Shown here: positions 26,036-35,068 of the stretch, piece after piece
Layout of the letters: each line of letters begins with the position of its first letter
Position numbering within the stretch: the stretch's first letter is position 1
DNA from: Paenibacillus sp. YPG26
Lineage (GTDB): Bacteria; Bacillota; Bacilli; Paenibacillales; Paenibacillaceae
NCBI RefSeq assembly: GCF_023704175.1
Contig: NZ_CP084530.1
Span: forward strand, 918,501-982,500
Direction: 5' to 3'
DNA length: 64,000 bases
Notes under the pieces: model-generated
Told to the model about the DNA's origin: nothing
What the model saw: the letters and a program-made list of their open reading frames with translations, nothing else
Database searches by the model: none
Program-made: the position numbers and the translations under genes

Positions 26036-26320
26036 ATGATCAGACCTTTAGGTGAACGCGTACTGGTAGAACCGATCGAACAAAACGAAACAACTTCATT
26101 CGGGATTGTACTTCCCGACTCCGCTAAGGAGAAGCCGCAAGAAGGCAAAGTAATCGCTGTCGGCAGCGGTTCCGTCAACAAGGACGGTGTTCGTGTAGCT
26201 CTTGAAGTGAAAGAGGGCGACGTAGTCTTGTTCTCCAAATATGCCGGAACAGAAATTAAGTATGAAGGTAAAGAATACTTGATTATGAAAGAAAGCGACA
26301 TTCACGCGGTCATTGGCTAA
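26036..26320 (+). CDS. groES: GroES co-chaperonin
   Basis: 94-residue heptameric lid of the GroEL folding chamber. The sequence starts [17 protein letters not shown], has the mobile-loop segment [17 protein letters not shown] and ends [21 protein letters not shown] precedes the ATG. It is the first gene of the heat-shock operon under the SigA promoter and CIRCE. Confidence 0.98.
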   Translation: MIRPLGERVLVEPIEQNETTSFGIVLPDSAKEKPQEGKVIAVGSGSVNKDGVRVALEVKEGDVVLFSKYAGTEIKYEGKEYLIMKESDIHAVIG

Positions 26321-26383
26321 TGAGGCGTGGTCCTGAACTTCAATATAAGCGCAAGTGAAGATAATTGATTACTAAATTTATCA

Positions 26384-28019
<1,636 letters not shown>

Positions 28020-28142
28020 TAAAGGGTGCAATCTGTAAGGCATTTTGAGCCTTTCAGCTTGTCCTAAGCGGCGTGAATTTTTATCTTACTTAGATAAGGA
28101 TTTCTGAAGCTGTCACTGTTACAAATTATAAATGAAGCAACG

Positions 28143-28178
28143 ACCACTTCTTAATAATGTTATTAAGGAGTGGTTTTT
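28143..28178 (+). terminator. Terminator downstream of groEL
   Basis: 15-bp stem with one G-T pair (28143-28157 with 28160-28174) then tttttgtg. It lies 124 bp after groEL; weaker hairpins occur nearer the stop (AAGGC/GCCTT, TTATCT/AGATAA). It also marks the start of AT-rich DNA. Confidence 0.8.
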
Positions 28179-28397
28179 GTGTTGTTAAGGTTTGCTTTTC
28201 AAGATTTTCTAGATGATCGTAGGTTTAATACACAGAAGAATCTTAGGAATTATCTAACGTTACTAGGTGCGTTTATTAACTCTTGCACTGATCATGAGGT
28301 AATAAATGCTCCTCTTATTCCTTTCAAAAATCGTAATATTTTTTGGGCTACTCCGTTAATGATTCTTCTAGTTGAGCAGTTGGGGGAAGCGGTATGA
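28170..28397 (+). pseudogene. Tyrosine recombinase N-terminal remnant
   Basis: An open frame of 75 residues reads AFQDFLDDRRFNTQKNLRNY then LTLLGAFINSCTDHEVINA, which resembles the SAM-like core-binding domain of phage-type integrases. After about residue 48 the similarity stops and no catalytic R-H-R-Y domain follows. There is no ribosome binding site; the start codon lies inside the terminator. It is best read as a fragment of a lost mobile element. Confidence 0.5.
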
Positions 28398-28524
28398 TGT
28401 ACCTATAGTATCTTCCGAGTTATAGACTGTTTTTAAGCCAAATCTCTAAACTCGGAACGTTCCAATAAGAGAAAATGTCCTTGCTGTTTCACATTTCAAT
28501 CCGAACAATGAACATTTAGAGTAA

Positions 28525-28551
28525 CAAAAAAGCCACCCAATTTAGAGTGAC
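28525..28551 (-). terminator. Terminator of the Doc toxin gene
   Basis: On the minus strand GTCACTC / GGGTGGC (two G-T pairs, 6-nt loop) is followed by TTTTTTG, starting at the Doc stop codon. Confidence 0.75.
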
Positions 28552-28940
28552 TATCCAATATTTACCGTATTTTCTTGTAACCAATTGGATAATATATGTA
28601 GGTCAATGTCTTTTGTAGCTACAGAGATAGTAATATCAAACAATTCATCTTCGTCAACAACTAATTCGTAGCCATTTAAATATAAGAACGTATATGTACA
28701 AACAACTGCGGTTCTTTTGTTGCAATCATTGAAACAGTGAGCTGCTATAATTCCGTGCATTAATACTGCTGCTTTCAAGAATAAACCGGGGTATTGTTCT
28801 TCTCCGAAATAGTCTGAAAAGGGCTTTTCAGAAAGAAGTTCAACATAACCCCGGTCTTTAATCCCTGGGAGCCCACCTGTTTGCATCAGTTCTTCATCGT
28901 GTATTTCGATAATTTGTTCTGGAGTTAATTTTACATACAT
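28551..28940 (-). CDS. Doc (death-on-curing) family toxin
   Basis: 129-residue Fic-fold protein of the Doc branch, toxins that phosphorylate EF-Tu and arrest translation. The active-site motif is HCFNDCNKRTA near residue 66, matching HxFxDxNKRT of Doc with all key residues (His, Asn, Lys, Arg) present. The N-terminus VKLTPEQIIEIHDEELMQTGG is the family start. A 40-49 residue gene overlaps its start by one base (TAATG), giving the antitoxin-first layout. Base composition is more AT-rich than flanking core genes, fitting acquisition. Confidence 0.92.
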   Translation of the reverse strand: MYVKLTPEQIIEIHDEELMQTGGLPGIKDRGYVELLSEKPFSDYFGEEQYPGLFLKAAVLMHGIIAAHCFNDCNKRTAVVCTYTFLYLNGYELVVDEDELFDITISVATKDIDLHILSNWLQENTVNIG

Positions 28941-29062
28941 TAATTTTTAGCCAGTTTATTCAACGTTTTTCTATATTTTTTCATGCCCATTTTAGCAACG
29001 TTCATGACGTTTTCATTACTTGCTACTGTTGTTTTTTGTATACTTTGTTTGTTTTCGATCAT
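28940..29062 (-). CDS. Probable antitoxin of the Doc module, very short
   Basis: 40-residue basic protein starting MIENKQSIQK and ending TLNKLAKN, with AAGGAGG 8 nt before ATG 29062. An in-frame ATG at 29089 behind GAGGTGA would give 49 residues. Its stop overlaps the toxin start in TAATG, so translation is coupled. It has no recognisable Phd/YefM DNA-binding fold and is much shorter than Phd; it may contain only the toxin-neutralising segment. The antitoxin role is inferred from position. Confidence 0.7.
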   Translation of the reverse strand: MIENKQSIQKTTVASNENVMNVAKMGMKKYRKTLNKLAKN

Positions 29063-29309
29063 TTTTTTCTCCTCCTTATTATCGCTCATGGCAATCACCT
29101 CTAAAAACTTTAACTTTGTAAAAGCATTGCCCCCTGAACGATATTACATACTATTATATGGTAAAAGCATACAACTATTTTATCACGTAACACGTAACAC
29201 GTACAACGGAGAGTTGGGAACTCCCATTGAGTTTGATGTTCTACAGTTAGGGATGATGAGAGTATAATAGGTGATATGAATTAATTACCCCCGAGTTATG
29301 TAATAAATC

Positions 29310-29408
29310 TTAATCTTTGGCATCGCTTTTTGTCTTTATCCCCGCCAACGAAATCAGTTCGTTACTTATACTAGTTAGTTGCCCCGACCGTAAGACATAG
29401 TGTGCCAC
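29310..29408 (-). other. 32-codon open frame, probable gene fragment
   Basis: A minus-strand frame from GTG 29408 reads LRSGQLTSISNELISLAGIK and ends KSDAKD. It has no ribosome binding site, but it reads like real protein C-terminus, not random sequence. The rest of 29100-29510 shows no gene; a short acgtaac triplicate lies near 29186-29206. Confidence 0.25.
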
Positions 29409-29510
29409 TTAATCCGAGTAGGCTATCAATCCTATAGAACAGCAATATCAGGTTGCCAATAAGGTGCAAAATAAAAGAAGGACTGCTTTAGAAACAGGAA
29501 CGATCTCATT

Positions 29511-29720
29511 GCAGATGTTACTAGTTGCGCTGCGTTTATATTGCGTTGCTGACATGCATGGAGCCGATAAATAAGTGACCTGCTCAGGATAGGGCCAGTG
29601 CAGGTCGCTTAATCAGATTGTAAGCCGATCATAGAGAAGTAACCTCATAGAAGTTGTTGTGCAGGGGATCGGCAGACACCGATCCCTCATCAAATTATCT
29701 TATGTCTGTTGAGTATTTAA
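29511..29720 (+). pseudogene. Decayed copy of the type I toxin module
   Basis: This stretch parallels 30181-30390: gcagatgttactagttgcgc matches the toxin codons, followed by the shared gacctgctc...gtgcaggtc hairpin and the shared ttgtgcaggggatcgg terminator (stem 29665-29672 / 29679-29686). The coding part is shifted (TTTATATTGCG against TTTATTATCGCG) and stops early. The start codon and the ribosome-binding-site hairpin are missing, so it cannot make the toxin. Confidence 0.7.
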
Positions 29721-29821
29721 GATCACAGTCATATTTCCAACATTGATTTCCATAATTTCCCGGGGTATCGTAACTTATATAAGAAATGTGAAAGGGACGA
29801 GAAAGGGGAGCTGGTGAGTAA

Positions 29822-30022
29822 ATGGAATTAATAAAACTCTGCCTCTATCTACTGGGGAGCGTTGGAATGTTGGTTGCAATCCTGCACGATATCAAGGCAA
29901 AGAGGTCAAACAAGAAGGTATATTTCTCACAGAACAGTGTTATTCTTACACTACTCTTAATTTGTTACATCCTGGTTGCTTTGCATTCTATAGTTGATTT
30001 GTATTCATTTGCTTCTTCATAA
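29822..30022 (+). CDS. Small two-helix membrane protein, unknown function
   Basis: 66 residues with two hydrophobic helices (about residues 4-22 and 40-62) joined by a basic loop (HDIKAKRSNKK). GGGGAG precedes the ATG with slightly long spacing. It lies between the decayed and the intact toxin module in AT-rich DNA. No family is recognised; an immunity-like or phage-type membrane protein are possibilities only. Confidence 0.6.
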   Translation: MELIKLCLYLLGSVGMLVAILHDIKAKRSNKKVYFSQNSVILTLLLICYILVALHSIVDLYSFASS

Positions 30023-30098
30023 TTAATCGTTGGCAGCCTGGATGTGGATAATAATTAGCAACAATATATAAAGACCGTATCCATAGAATGGAACGGCC

Positions 30099-30107
30099 TG
30101 ATATAAT
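30099..30107 (+). promoter_or_regulatory. Extended -10 promoter of the type I toxin
   Basis: TGATATAAT gives a perfect -10 with the TGN extension and no good -35. Transcription from about 30114 would leave a leader of about 50 nt before the toxin ATG. Confidence 0.55.
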
Positions 30108-30136
30108 AGGCATGTACAACACACCTTGAGTGGGTG

Positions 30137-30164
30137 CGCCTTCCTCCAGAAAGGAGGTGAGGCG
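30137..30164 (+). promoter_or_regulatory. Hairpin sequestering the toxin ribosome binding site
   Basis: CGCCT-T-CCTCC (30137-30147) pairs with GGAGG-TG-AGGCG (30153-30164) across a 5-nt loop, burying the AAGGAGGTGA site directly before ATG 30166. Ten base pairs with one small internal loop should block initiation until the RNA is processed or refolded. Confidence 0.8.
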
Positions 30165-30165
30165 T

Positions 30166-30249
30166 ATGAACTTCTCTTTTGCGGATGTAATTGGTTTTGC
30201 TGCGTTTATTATCGCGCTGCTGACATACATCGAACGAAAAAAGAAGTAA
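30166..30249 (+). CDS. Probable type I toxin, holin-like small hydrophobic peptide
   Basis: 27 residues: MNFSFADVIGFAAFIIALLT then YIERKKK, one membrane helix followed by a charged tail. This is the pattern of the putative holin-like / BsrG-TxpA-type toxins of Bacillota, which damage the membrane when not silenced by an antisense RNA. Support comes from the perfect but sequestered ribosome binding site, the extended -10 promoter, the terminator at 30334 and a decayed duplicate 0.65 kb upstream. Toxicity is inferred. Confidence 0.75.
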   Translation: MNFSFADVIGFAAFIIALLTYIERKKK

Positions 30250-30400
30250 CCTGCTCTAGGTCGGCAAACCGTGCAGGTCACTTCTTCCCTTGAATCATTA
30301 TGGAGGAGTAACTCCACTCAAGCTGTTGTGCAGGGGATCGGGTGCCACCGATCCCTTATTTAATGTATCATACGTCTGTTATCTTTATACCCATATTACT
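30236..30400 (-). ncRNA. Possible antisense antitoxin RNA
   Basis: On the minus strand a hairpin GCAGGT... (30273-30278 with 30249-30254, inner ACC/GGT) would be followed by TACTTCTTTTTT inside the toxin gene, a good terminator for an RNA running convergent to the toxin mRNA. A weak promoter (TTTATG, 17 nt, TATAAA) lies at 30384-30412. Known type I modules have this convergent overlap. Exact ends are not visible. Confidence 0.35.
30334..30362 (+). terminator. Terminator of the toxin mRNA
   Basis: Perfect 8-bp stem GGGATCGG / CCGATCCC (30334-30341, 30348-30355) then ttatttaa. The same stem is conserved in the decayed copy at 29665. Confidence 0.8.
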
Positions 30401-30532
30401 ACATGCCATAAATGATGACAATTATATTGTTATATTTTCTAGGCATACGAATACCAATTGACCAAGCAAAGCTCAATCTATTAATATCTAATTTAAGTTA
30501 TTTCATTTAGTATTTGGAGGAGGTGTGTTAGA

Positions 30533-31210
30533 ATGATAACACTGAAGGAAAAAAATACTCTAATTTCCAGTTTTACCGGAAAACTCTTGCGGAACCGGTT
30601 CGGCAAAGGTCCTGAATCCGTTAACGTCTCCATAGGAGAGTGCGGAATTGCGATACATATTCGTAACTTCATCAGCCCGGTAGAACAGTTCCTGCTGGAT
30701 AAAGAAGAGGAGCAGGCCCTTAGATACACCAGAGAACTTCTAATGAAATCGCTGCTGCCTGAGCTGTCTGCTTATATGAAGGCGGAGCTTGGACTCGTAA
30801 CAGAGGAGCTGTATTACGACTGGGGTCTTCACAACGCCTCGGGAATGATCGTCGGATTATTCGAGCTGCACAGTGAGAAGTCCGCGCCTTACCGGGGACA
30901 GAAGAGCGTTCATGACCATGTTATCAAGGTAAGCGGCATGGTTCAGAAGGAGCCTGTACATATTGATTCCTGGTGGTTGAACTCCAAGACCCTCATTGTG
31001 GTTCGGGAAGGCATTCTTATTATTTTGGAGAAGGAGCTTCTTGACTTGGGATATGAGAATATACTCAAAAGTACCAAGCGCAAGATGGAGAAGCGGTATT
31101 TGGATCAGGAGACAGGTTTTACGAAAGTTCTGAACAAGACACTATCCGATATTTATGTGGATTGGGACTTCTCACAGGATCGAAGTGTGATTGCTTATAC
31201 TTTTCAATAA
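30533..31210 (+). CDS. DUF2294 family protein with two domain copies
   Basis: 225-residue cytoplasmic protein. Two related halves are visible: residues about 15-110 (NRFGKGPESVNVSIGECGIA, later ELLMKSLLPELSAYMKAELG) and about 130-225 (GMVQKEPVHIDSWWLNSKTL, later NKTLSDIYVDWDFSQDR). This is the DUF2294 fold, whose function is not known. The ATG follows GGAGGAGGTG. It marks the return to chromosomal base composition after the island, and a terminator follows at 31258. Confidence 0.8.
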   Translation: MITLKEKNTLISSFTGKLLRNRFGKGPESVNVSIGECGIAIHIRNFISPVEQFLLDKEEEQALRYTRELLMKSLLPELSAYMKAELGLVTEELYYDWGLHNASGMIVGLFELHSEKSAPYRGQKSVHDHVIKVSGMVQKEPVHIDSWWLNSKTLIVVREGILIILEKELLDLGYENILKSTKRKMEKRYLDQETGFTKVLNKTLSDIYVDWDFSQDRSVIAYTFQ

Positions 31211-31257
31211 TTACATACCGGTTGTAATGGGTCAGACATGAGAATGAGCTGGACATA

Positions 31258-31300
31258 AGCCAAAGAAAGGGTGAGTACACTCTTTTTTTGGCTATTTGTG
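31258..31300 (+). terminator. Terminator after the DUF2294 gene
   Basis: AGCCAAA / TTTGGCT (31258-31264, 31287-31293) with an inner GAGT / ACTC hairpin and a T-rich descending arm. Confidence 0.65.
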
Positions 31301-31394
31301 TTAAGCATGGTCATTTGGTTCCATGAATTATTCTTCATCCATCCTGGTCACCGTTGTTTTAATCTGCAGGCTTTACTATTAAGGAGTGAAGATA

Positions 31395-31775
31395 ATGAGC
31401 TCACCCAATTTTACGATTCTGTATGTTGAGGACAATGAATTGAACATGGCGTTAATGGATCATATCTTTAAAAAAATCCCGCACATCAGACTGATCGGCG
31501 CTGCGAGTGCGGAGGAAGGGATCGAGCTTGCCACATATGGTCAGCCGGATCTTATTTTTATGGACATTCAATTGCCAGGCATGAACGGTTATGAAGCCCT
31601 TGAAGAGCTTCGAAGCCGGGAGGAGACCCGCCATATTCCTGTATTAGCAGTGAGTTCATTTGCCCAGAAATCTGATATTGAGAAAGGTATGCAGGCGGGT
31701 TTTGCCGATTACATCACAAAGCCCTTCCATGTAAAGGCTTTCATGACCTTGATTGAACAATGGACGCGAGGCTAG
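31395..31775 (+). CDS. Stand-alone CheY-like response regulator receiver
   Basis: 126-residue receiver domain with no output domain. The acidic pair is in ILYVEDNELN, the phospho-acceptor Asp in LIFMDIQLPG (near residue 55), the switch Ser/Thr in VLAVSSFA and Lys in YITKPFH. ATG 31395 has AAGGAG 8 nt upstream. No sensor kinase is adjacent, so the partner is encoded elsewhere; it could be a hybrid kinase or a chemotaxis-like system. Confidence 0.92.
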   Translation: MSSPNFTILYVEDNELNMALMDHIFKKIPHIRLIGAASAEEGIELATYGQPDLIFMDIQLPGMNGYEALEELRSREETRHIPVLAVSSFAQKSDIEKGMQAGFADYITKPFHVKAFMTLIEQWTRG

Positions 31776-31795
31776 AGTTGCTGCTTAGATTCCCC

Positions 31796-31831
31796 GAACC
31801 AAAGAAACCCCCGTTCTTGCCAGAACAGGGG
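31796..31831 (-). terminator. Terminator of the opuA-type operon
   Basis: On the minus strand CCCC-T-GTTCT pairs with AGAAC-GGGG (31809-31817, 31822-31831) and is followed by GTTTCTTTGG. Confidence 0.75.
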
Positions 31832-31840
31832 CTGCTGCTT

Positions 31841-31874
31841 GATGCATACAGATGCATACAGATGCATACAGATA
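31841..31874. repeat. 10-bp tandem repeat gatgcataca, three copies
   Basis: Exact copies at 31841, 31851 and 31861 plus a partial gata lie between the transporter stop codon and its terminator. Copy number may vary between strains. Confidence 0.9.
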
Positions 31875-31879
31875 TACTC

Positions 31880-33637
31880 TTATTTATTCAAATCCTCAAT
31901 TGAGGAAATATCCACATAATCGGGCACAACAAGGCCTGTACGGACACCTGTCATATTCGGCCCCAGATCATCTACTTGATCTTTGTATTTATTCCAATAA
32001 TCCGCATGAGTTAACGGAAGCCAAGCTGAGGCTGTGACATCCACATCTCCACTAGCGACCCCTGTCCACATAGGACCGGCTTCTACTTGAAGAGCGGTAA
32101 CCTGATAGCCAAGCTTCTCTTGAAGAACGTACTGAAGAAGATGCGTGCTGGCGATTTCTGAATCCCAAGCCACATAGCCTAGCTTAAGCTTTTGACCAGT
32201 CACCCTGTTAAGTCCCTTCGTCCATTCCTGTATTCGATCGGGATGCTTCAGTGCCCAATTCTTCGCGGCTTCCTCAGGACTCAATCCCTCTTGAATGGCA
32301 GCCATCATCTCTCCCATTTCCTCCGCCGTCCACTTGAACCGGTCTAGAAATCCATAGGCAGCAGGCTGTTTTTGCTTAAGTCCTATACGGGCTAAAGTAT
32401 GAATCTCCTCAGATTCACCATAAGTCTTCTTAGGATCCTCCAGGTACTTAAGATTGTATTTGGTGAACATCCAGTGCGGAGTCCATCCAGTAATGATAAT
32501 TGGCTCTTTGTTCCTGATGGCTTTGTCCAGCATCGCTGTCATCGCGGTGCTTGATCCCTCAACCAGCTCCCAACTGTCCAGCTTGTAGTCCTGGATTGCC
32601 TTGGCGGTTGATTTCATAATGCCTGACCCGGGATCGATCCCGATGATCTGGTTATGGAACTTGCTTGCAACGGCGCCTCCCTCTTCAGCGCCAGCTGAAG
32701 CTCCTGAAGGAAGAAGCAGATACTGGGCAATACCGCCGACAATAACGACGGCCAGTAGAGCAGAAGCGAATACCAGGCGCCGGCGGGGCTCAGTGCGCAC
32801 AGCTGCCTTGCGCCTTCCTGTCTTGAACAGGTTCTGAGAGAACCTGTCGAGTACAATGGCCAGAACCACAACGGCAAGTCCAGCTTCGAAGCCTTGTCCG
32901 ATCTTCAGCTGGGCAACGGCGCGGTACACCTCGGCTCCGATGCCCTGTGCTCCGATCATGGAAGCAATGACGACCATGGACAGCGAGAGCATAATCGTCT
33001 GATTAATCCCCGCCATCATGGTAGGCATAGCCAGCGGCAGATCCACCTTAATGAGCTTCTGCCAAGCGGTAGAGCCGAAGGCTTCGGCAGCTTCAGTCAG
33101 CTCAGATGATACCTGCTTGATGCCAAGATAGGTCATTCGGATCGTTGGCGGGATCGCGAAGATGACCGAAGCAATAACACCCGGTACAACACCCAGACTG
33201 AAGAAGGTGACAGCAGGCAGCAAATAGACGAACGCTGGCATGGTCTGCATAAAATCAAGAATAGGCGAGACTATGCGGTGCGTGGTTCTGCTGTAAGCAC
33301 TCCAGATGCCGAGGGGAATGCCCAGCAGAATGGAGATTAGACCTGAGGTGATTACGAGGCCCAGGGTGTCCATTGTCTGTGTCCAGTAACCCAGATTCTC
33401 GATCAGCAGAAAACCGATCACAGTAAATAAAGTTAAGGGAAGACGTCCAATTGCAAAAGCCAGAATACCAAGTATGGTAATGAGAAGCAGTGGATGCGGC
33501 AGCAGGAACAGACCTGAGAAGAATCCGACAACATGCTCTATAATTATTGCTATGGCATCAAATAGACCTCCGAGATGCGAGCCCATCCAGCTCACAAGGG
33601 TCTCAATCCAATCAGCCACGGGCAGTTTGGGTAACAT
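31880..33637 (-). CDS. Glycine betaine ABC transporter permease fused to binding protein
   Basis: 585-residue fusion. Residues about 1-290 are the membrane permease with the EAA loop near TEAAEAFGSTAWQKLIKVDLP; after one more helix (about 298-318) residues about 330-585 form an OpuAC-type binding domain (IGIDPGSGIMKST, IITGWTPHWMF, YVAWDSEIASTHLL, PLTHADYWNKYKDQ) that stays tethered outside the membrane. Substrate is probably glycine betaine or another compatible solute. The start overlaps the ATPase stop in TAATG. Fusion as in lactococcal OpuABC; Bacillus keeps the two separate. Confidence 0.93.
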   Translation of the reverse strand: MLPKLPVADWIETLVSWMGSHLGGLFDAIAIIIEHVVGFFSGLFLLPHPLLLITILGILAFAIGRLPLTLFTVIGFLLIENLGYWTQTMDTLGLVITSGLISILLGIPLGIWSAYSRTTHRIVSPILDFMQTMPAFVYLLPAVTFFSLGVVPGVIASVIFAIPPTIRMTYLGIKQVSSELTEAAEAFGSTAWQKLIKVDLPLAMPTMMAGINQTIMLSLSMVVIASMIGAQGIGAEVYRAVAQLKIGQGFEAGLAVVVLAIVLDRFSQNLFKTGRRKAAVRTEPRRRLVFASALLAVVIVGGIAQYLLLPSGASAGAEEGGAVASKFHNQIIGIDPGSGIMKSTAKAIQDYKLDSWELVEGSSTAMTAMLDKAIRNKEPIIITGWTPHWMFTKYNLKYLEDPKKTYGESEEIHTLARIGLKQKQPAAYGFLDRFKWTAEEMGEMMAAIQEGLSPEEAAKNWALKHPDRIQEWTKGLNRVTGQKLKLGYVAWDSEIASTHLLQYVLQEKLGYQVTALQVEAGPMWTGVASGDVDVTASAWLPLTHADYWNKYKDQVDDLGPNMTGVRTGLVVPDYVDISSIEDLNK

Positions 33638-34839
33638 TAGGCTTCACCTCCAAGAATCTTGGTATCTCCAGCCAGAGCACCCAGTACGGCACCACGAACG
33701 ATCACGCCAAGCAGGCGGTGATTCTCATCCACGACAGCGAGTGGGACCTTCGCGGAGCTTGTAACCTCGAACAGATCGCCAAGGAGTGTATCCGGACTGA
33801 CCTCTGGCCCATCTTTGATCAGGATATCGGAGAGTCCCGTTCCCGATCTCAGCGCGGCCGAAGCATCTTCGGCTGTAATTACACCGAGTAGCCGCTTGCC
33901 GCGGTCAATCACGAAGAGGTTCGAGATTCCGCGTTCACGCATAAGCTGCAGCGCGACCCGCGGACCTTTATCCAGTGTCACGGTCTCTGGACGAATCATC
34001 ACGTGGGAAGCTGTAAGCACCTTGGATAAATCCACATCCTCTATGAAGCGCTCAACATAGCGGTTGGCAGGCTGGGTCAGCATTTCTTCCGGCGTCCCAA
34101 GCTGAACGAGCGCGCCATCCTTCATTAGCGCAATGCGGTCTCCAATACGCAGAGCCTCGTCCAGGTCATGGGTGATGAAGACAATGGTCTTCTTCATCCG
34201 TTCCTGAAGCTCAAGCAGCTCGTCCTGCATGTCTCTGCGGATGAGTGGATCAAGCGCGCTGAATGCTTCATCCATCAGCAGGACCTCGGGATCGTTCGCC
34301 AGCGCACGTGCCAGACCTACCCTCTGCTGCATGCCGCCGCTGAGCTCATCAGGCATCTTGGAGCCCCAGCCTTTAAGACCAACCAGCTCGAGCGCATTTT
34401 CTGCTTTGATTCTGCGCTCTTCCTTGCTAATCTGCTGTATTTCCATTCCATATTCCACATTCTCAAGCACCGTACGGTGCGGAAATAAGGCGAACTTCTG
34501 AAAGACCATGCTGATATTCTTGCGTCTGACTTCACGCAGCTGCGCTTTGTTCATCTTGCGCAGATCTTGTCCGTGAATAAGAATTTCACCTGATGAAGGT
34601 TCAATCAGACGGTTCAGCATGCGGACCAGTGTAGACTTGCCGCTGCCGGACAAGCCCATAATAACGAATATCTCGCCTTTGCGGATATCCAGACTTACGC
34701 GGTTCACTCCGACCGTAATTTGCTTCTCGCGGGCCAGTTGTTCTTTGGTATGCCCTTTCTCTAACAGCTGAATGCCCTGGGCAATATTCGGCCCAAACAA
34801 TTTGCTGACATTCCGCACTTCAAGAATTGTATTTTCCAA
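33637..34839 (-). CDS. Glycine betaine ABC transporter ATPase with CBS domains
   Basis: 400-residue OpuAA/ProV-type ATPase. Walker A GLSGSGKSTLVRMLNR, signature LSGGMQQRVGLARAL and Walker B LLMDEAFSALDP are intact; residues about 280-395 form two CBS domains that in OpuA sense ionic strength or nucleotides. It starts at TTG 34839 behind AAGGGGTGAG. First gene of the uptake operon, which is divergent from a GbsR-like regulator across the dyad at 34910. Confidence 0.94.
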   Translation of the reverse strand: MENTILEVRNVSKLFGPNIAQGIQLLEKGHTKEQLAREKQITVGVNRVSLDIRKGEIFVIMGLSGSGKSTLVRMLNRLIEPSSGEILIHGQDLRKMNKAQLREVRRKNISMVFQKFALFPHRTVLENVEYGMEIQQISKEERRIKAENALELVGLKGWGSKMPDELSGGMQQRVGLARALANDPEVLLMDEAFSALDPLIRRDMQDELLELQERMKKTIVFITHDLDEALRIGDRIALMKDGALVQLGTPEEMLTQPANRYVERFIEDVDLSKVLTASHVMIRPETVTLDKGPRVALQLMRERGISNLFVIDRGKRLLGVITAEDASAALRSGTGLSDILIKDGPEVSPDTLLGDLFEVTSSAKVPLAVVDENHRLLGVIVRGAVLGALAGDTKILGGEA

Positions 34840-34909
34840 ACAGGCTCACCCCTTTATTTCTGTAAGTCTTAGTCTATCAAAAAAAAAATTGTTTAATCAA
34901 ATCTTGTAT

Positions 34910-34946
34910 CTGTACATACAGTACGTACAGAAAATACTGTACATAG
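34910..34946. promoter_or_regulatory. Dyad-rich operator between opuA-type operon and GbsR-like gene
   Basis: Two overlapping inverted repeats: CTGTAC-N9-GTACAG (34910-34915, 34925-34930) and TACAGTA-N11-TACTGTA (34917-34923, 34935-34941). It lies 71 bp from the transporter start and 122 bp from the regulator start, a natural site for a MarR/GbsR-type dimer. Confidence 0.6.
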
Positions 34947-35068
34947 TTTATCAAGGGATTGCTCGCTCTAACTCCTAAATGCTGTCTAAGTCGTTTCTTT
35001 ACAATTGGGCATGCTTTTTCTAAGATAGGATACATAAGAGTACAATGAGGTTATAGGAGGCTGCAAGC

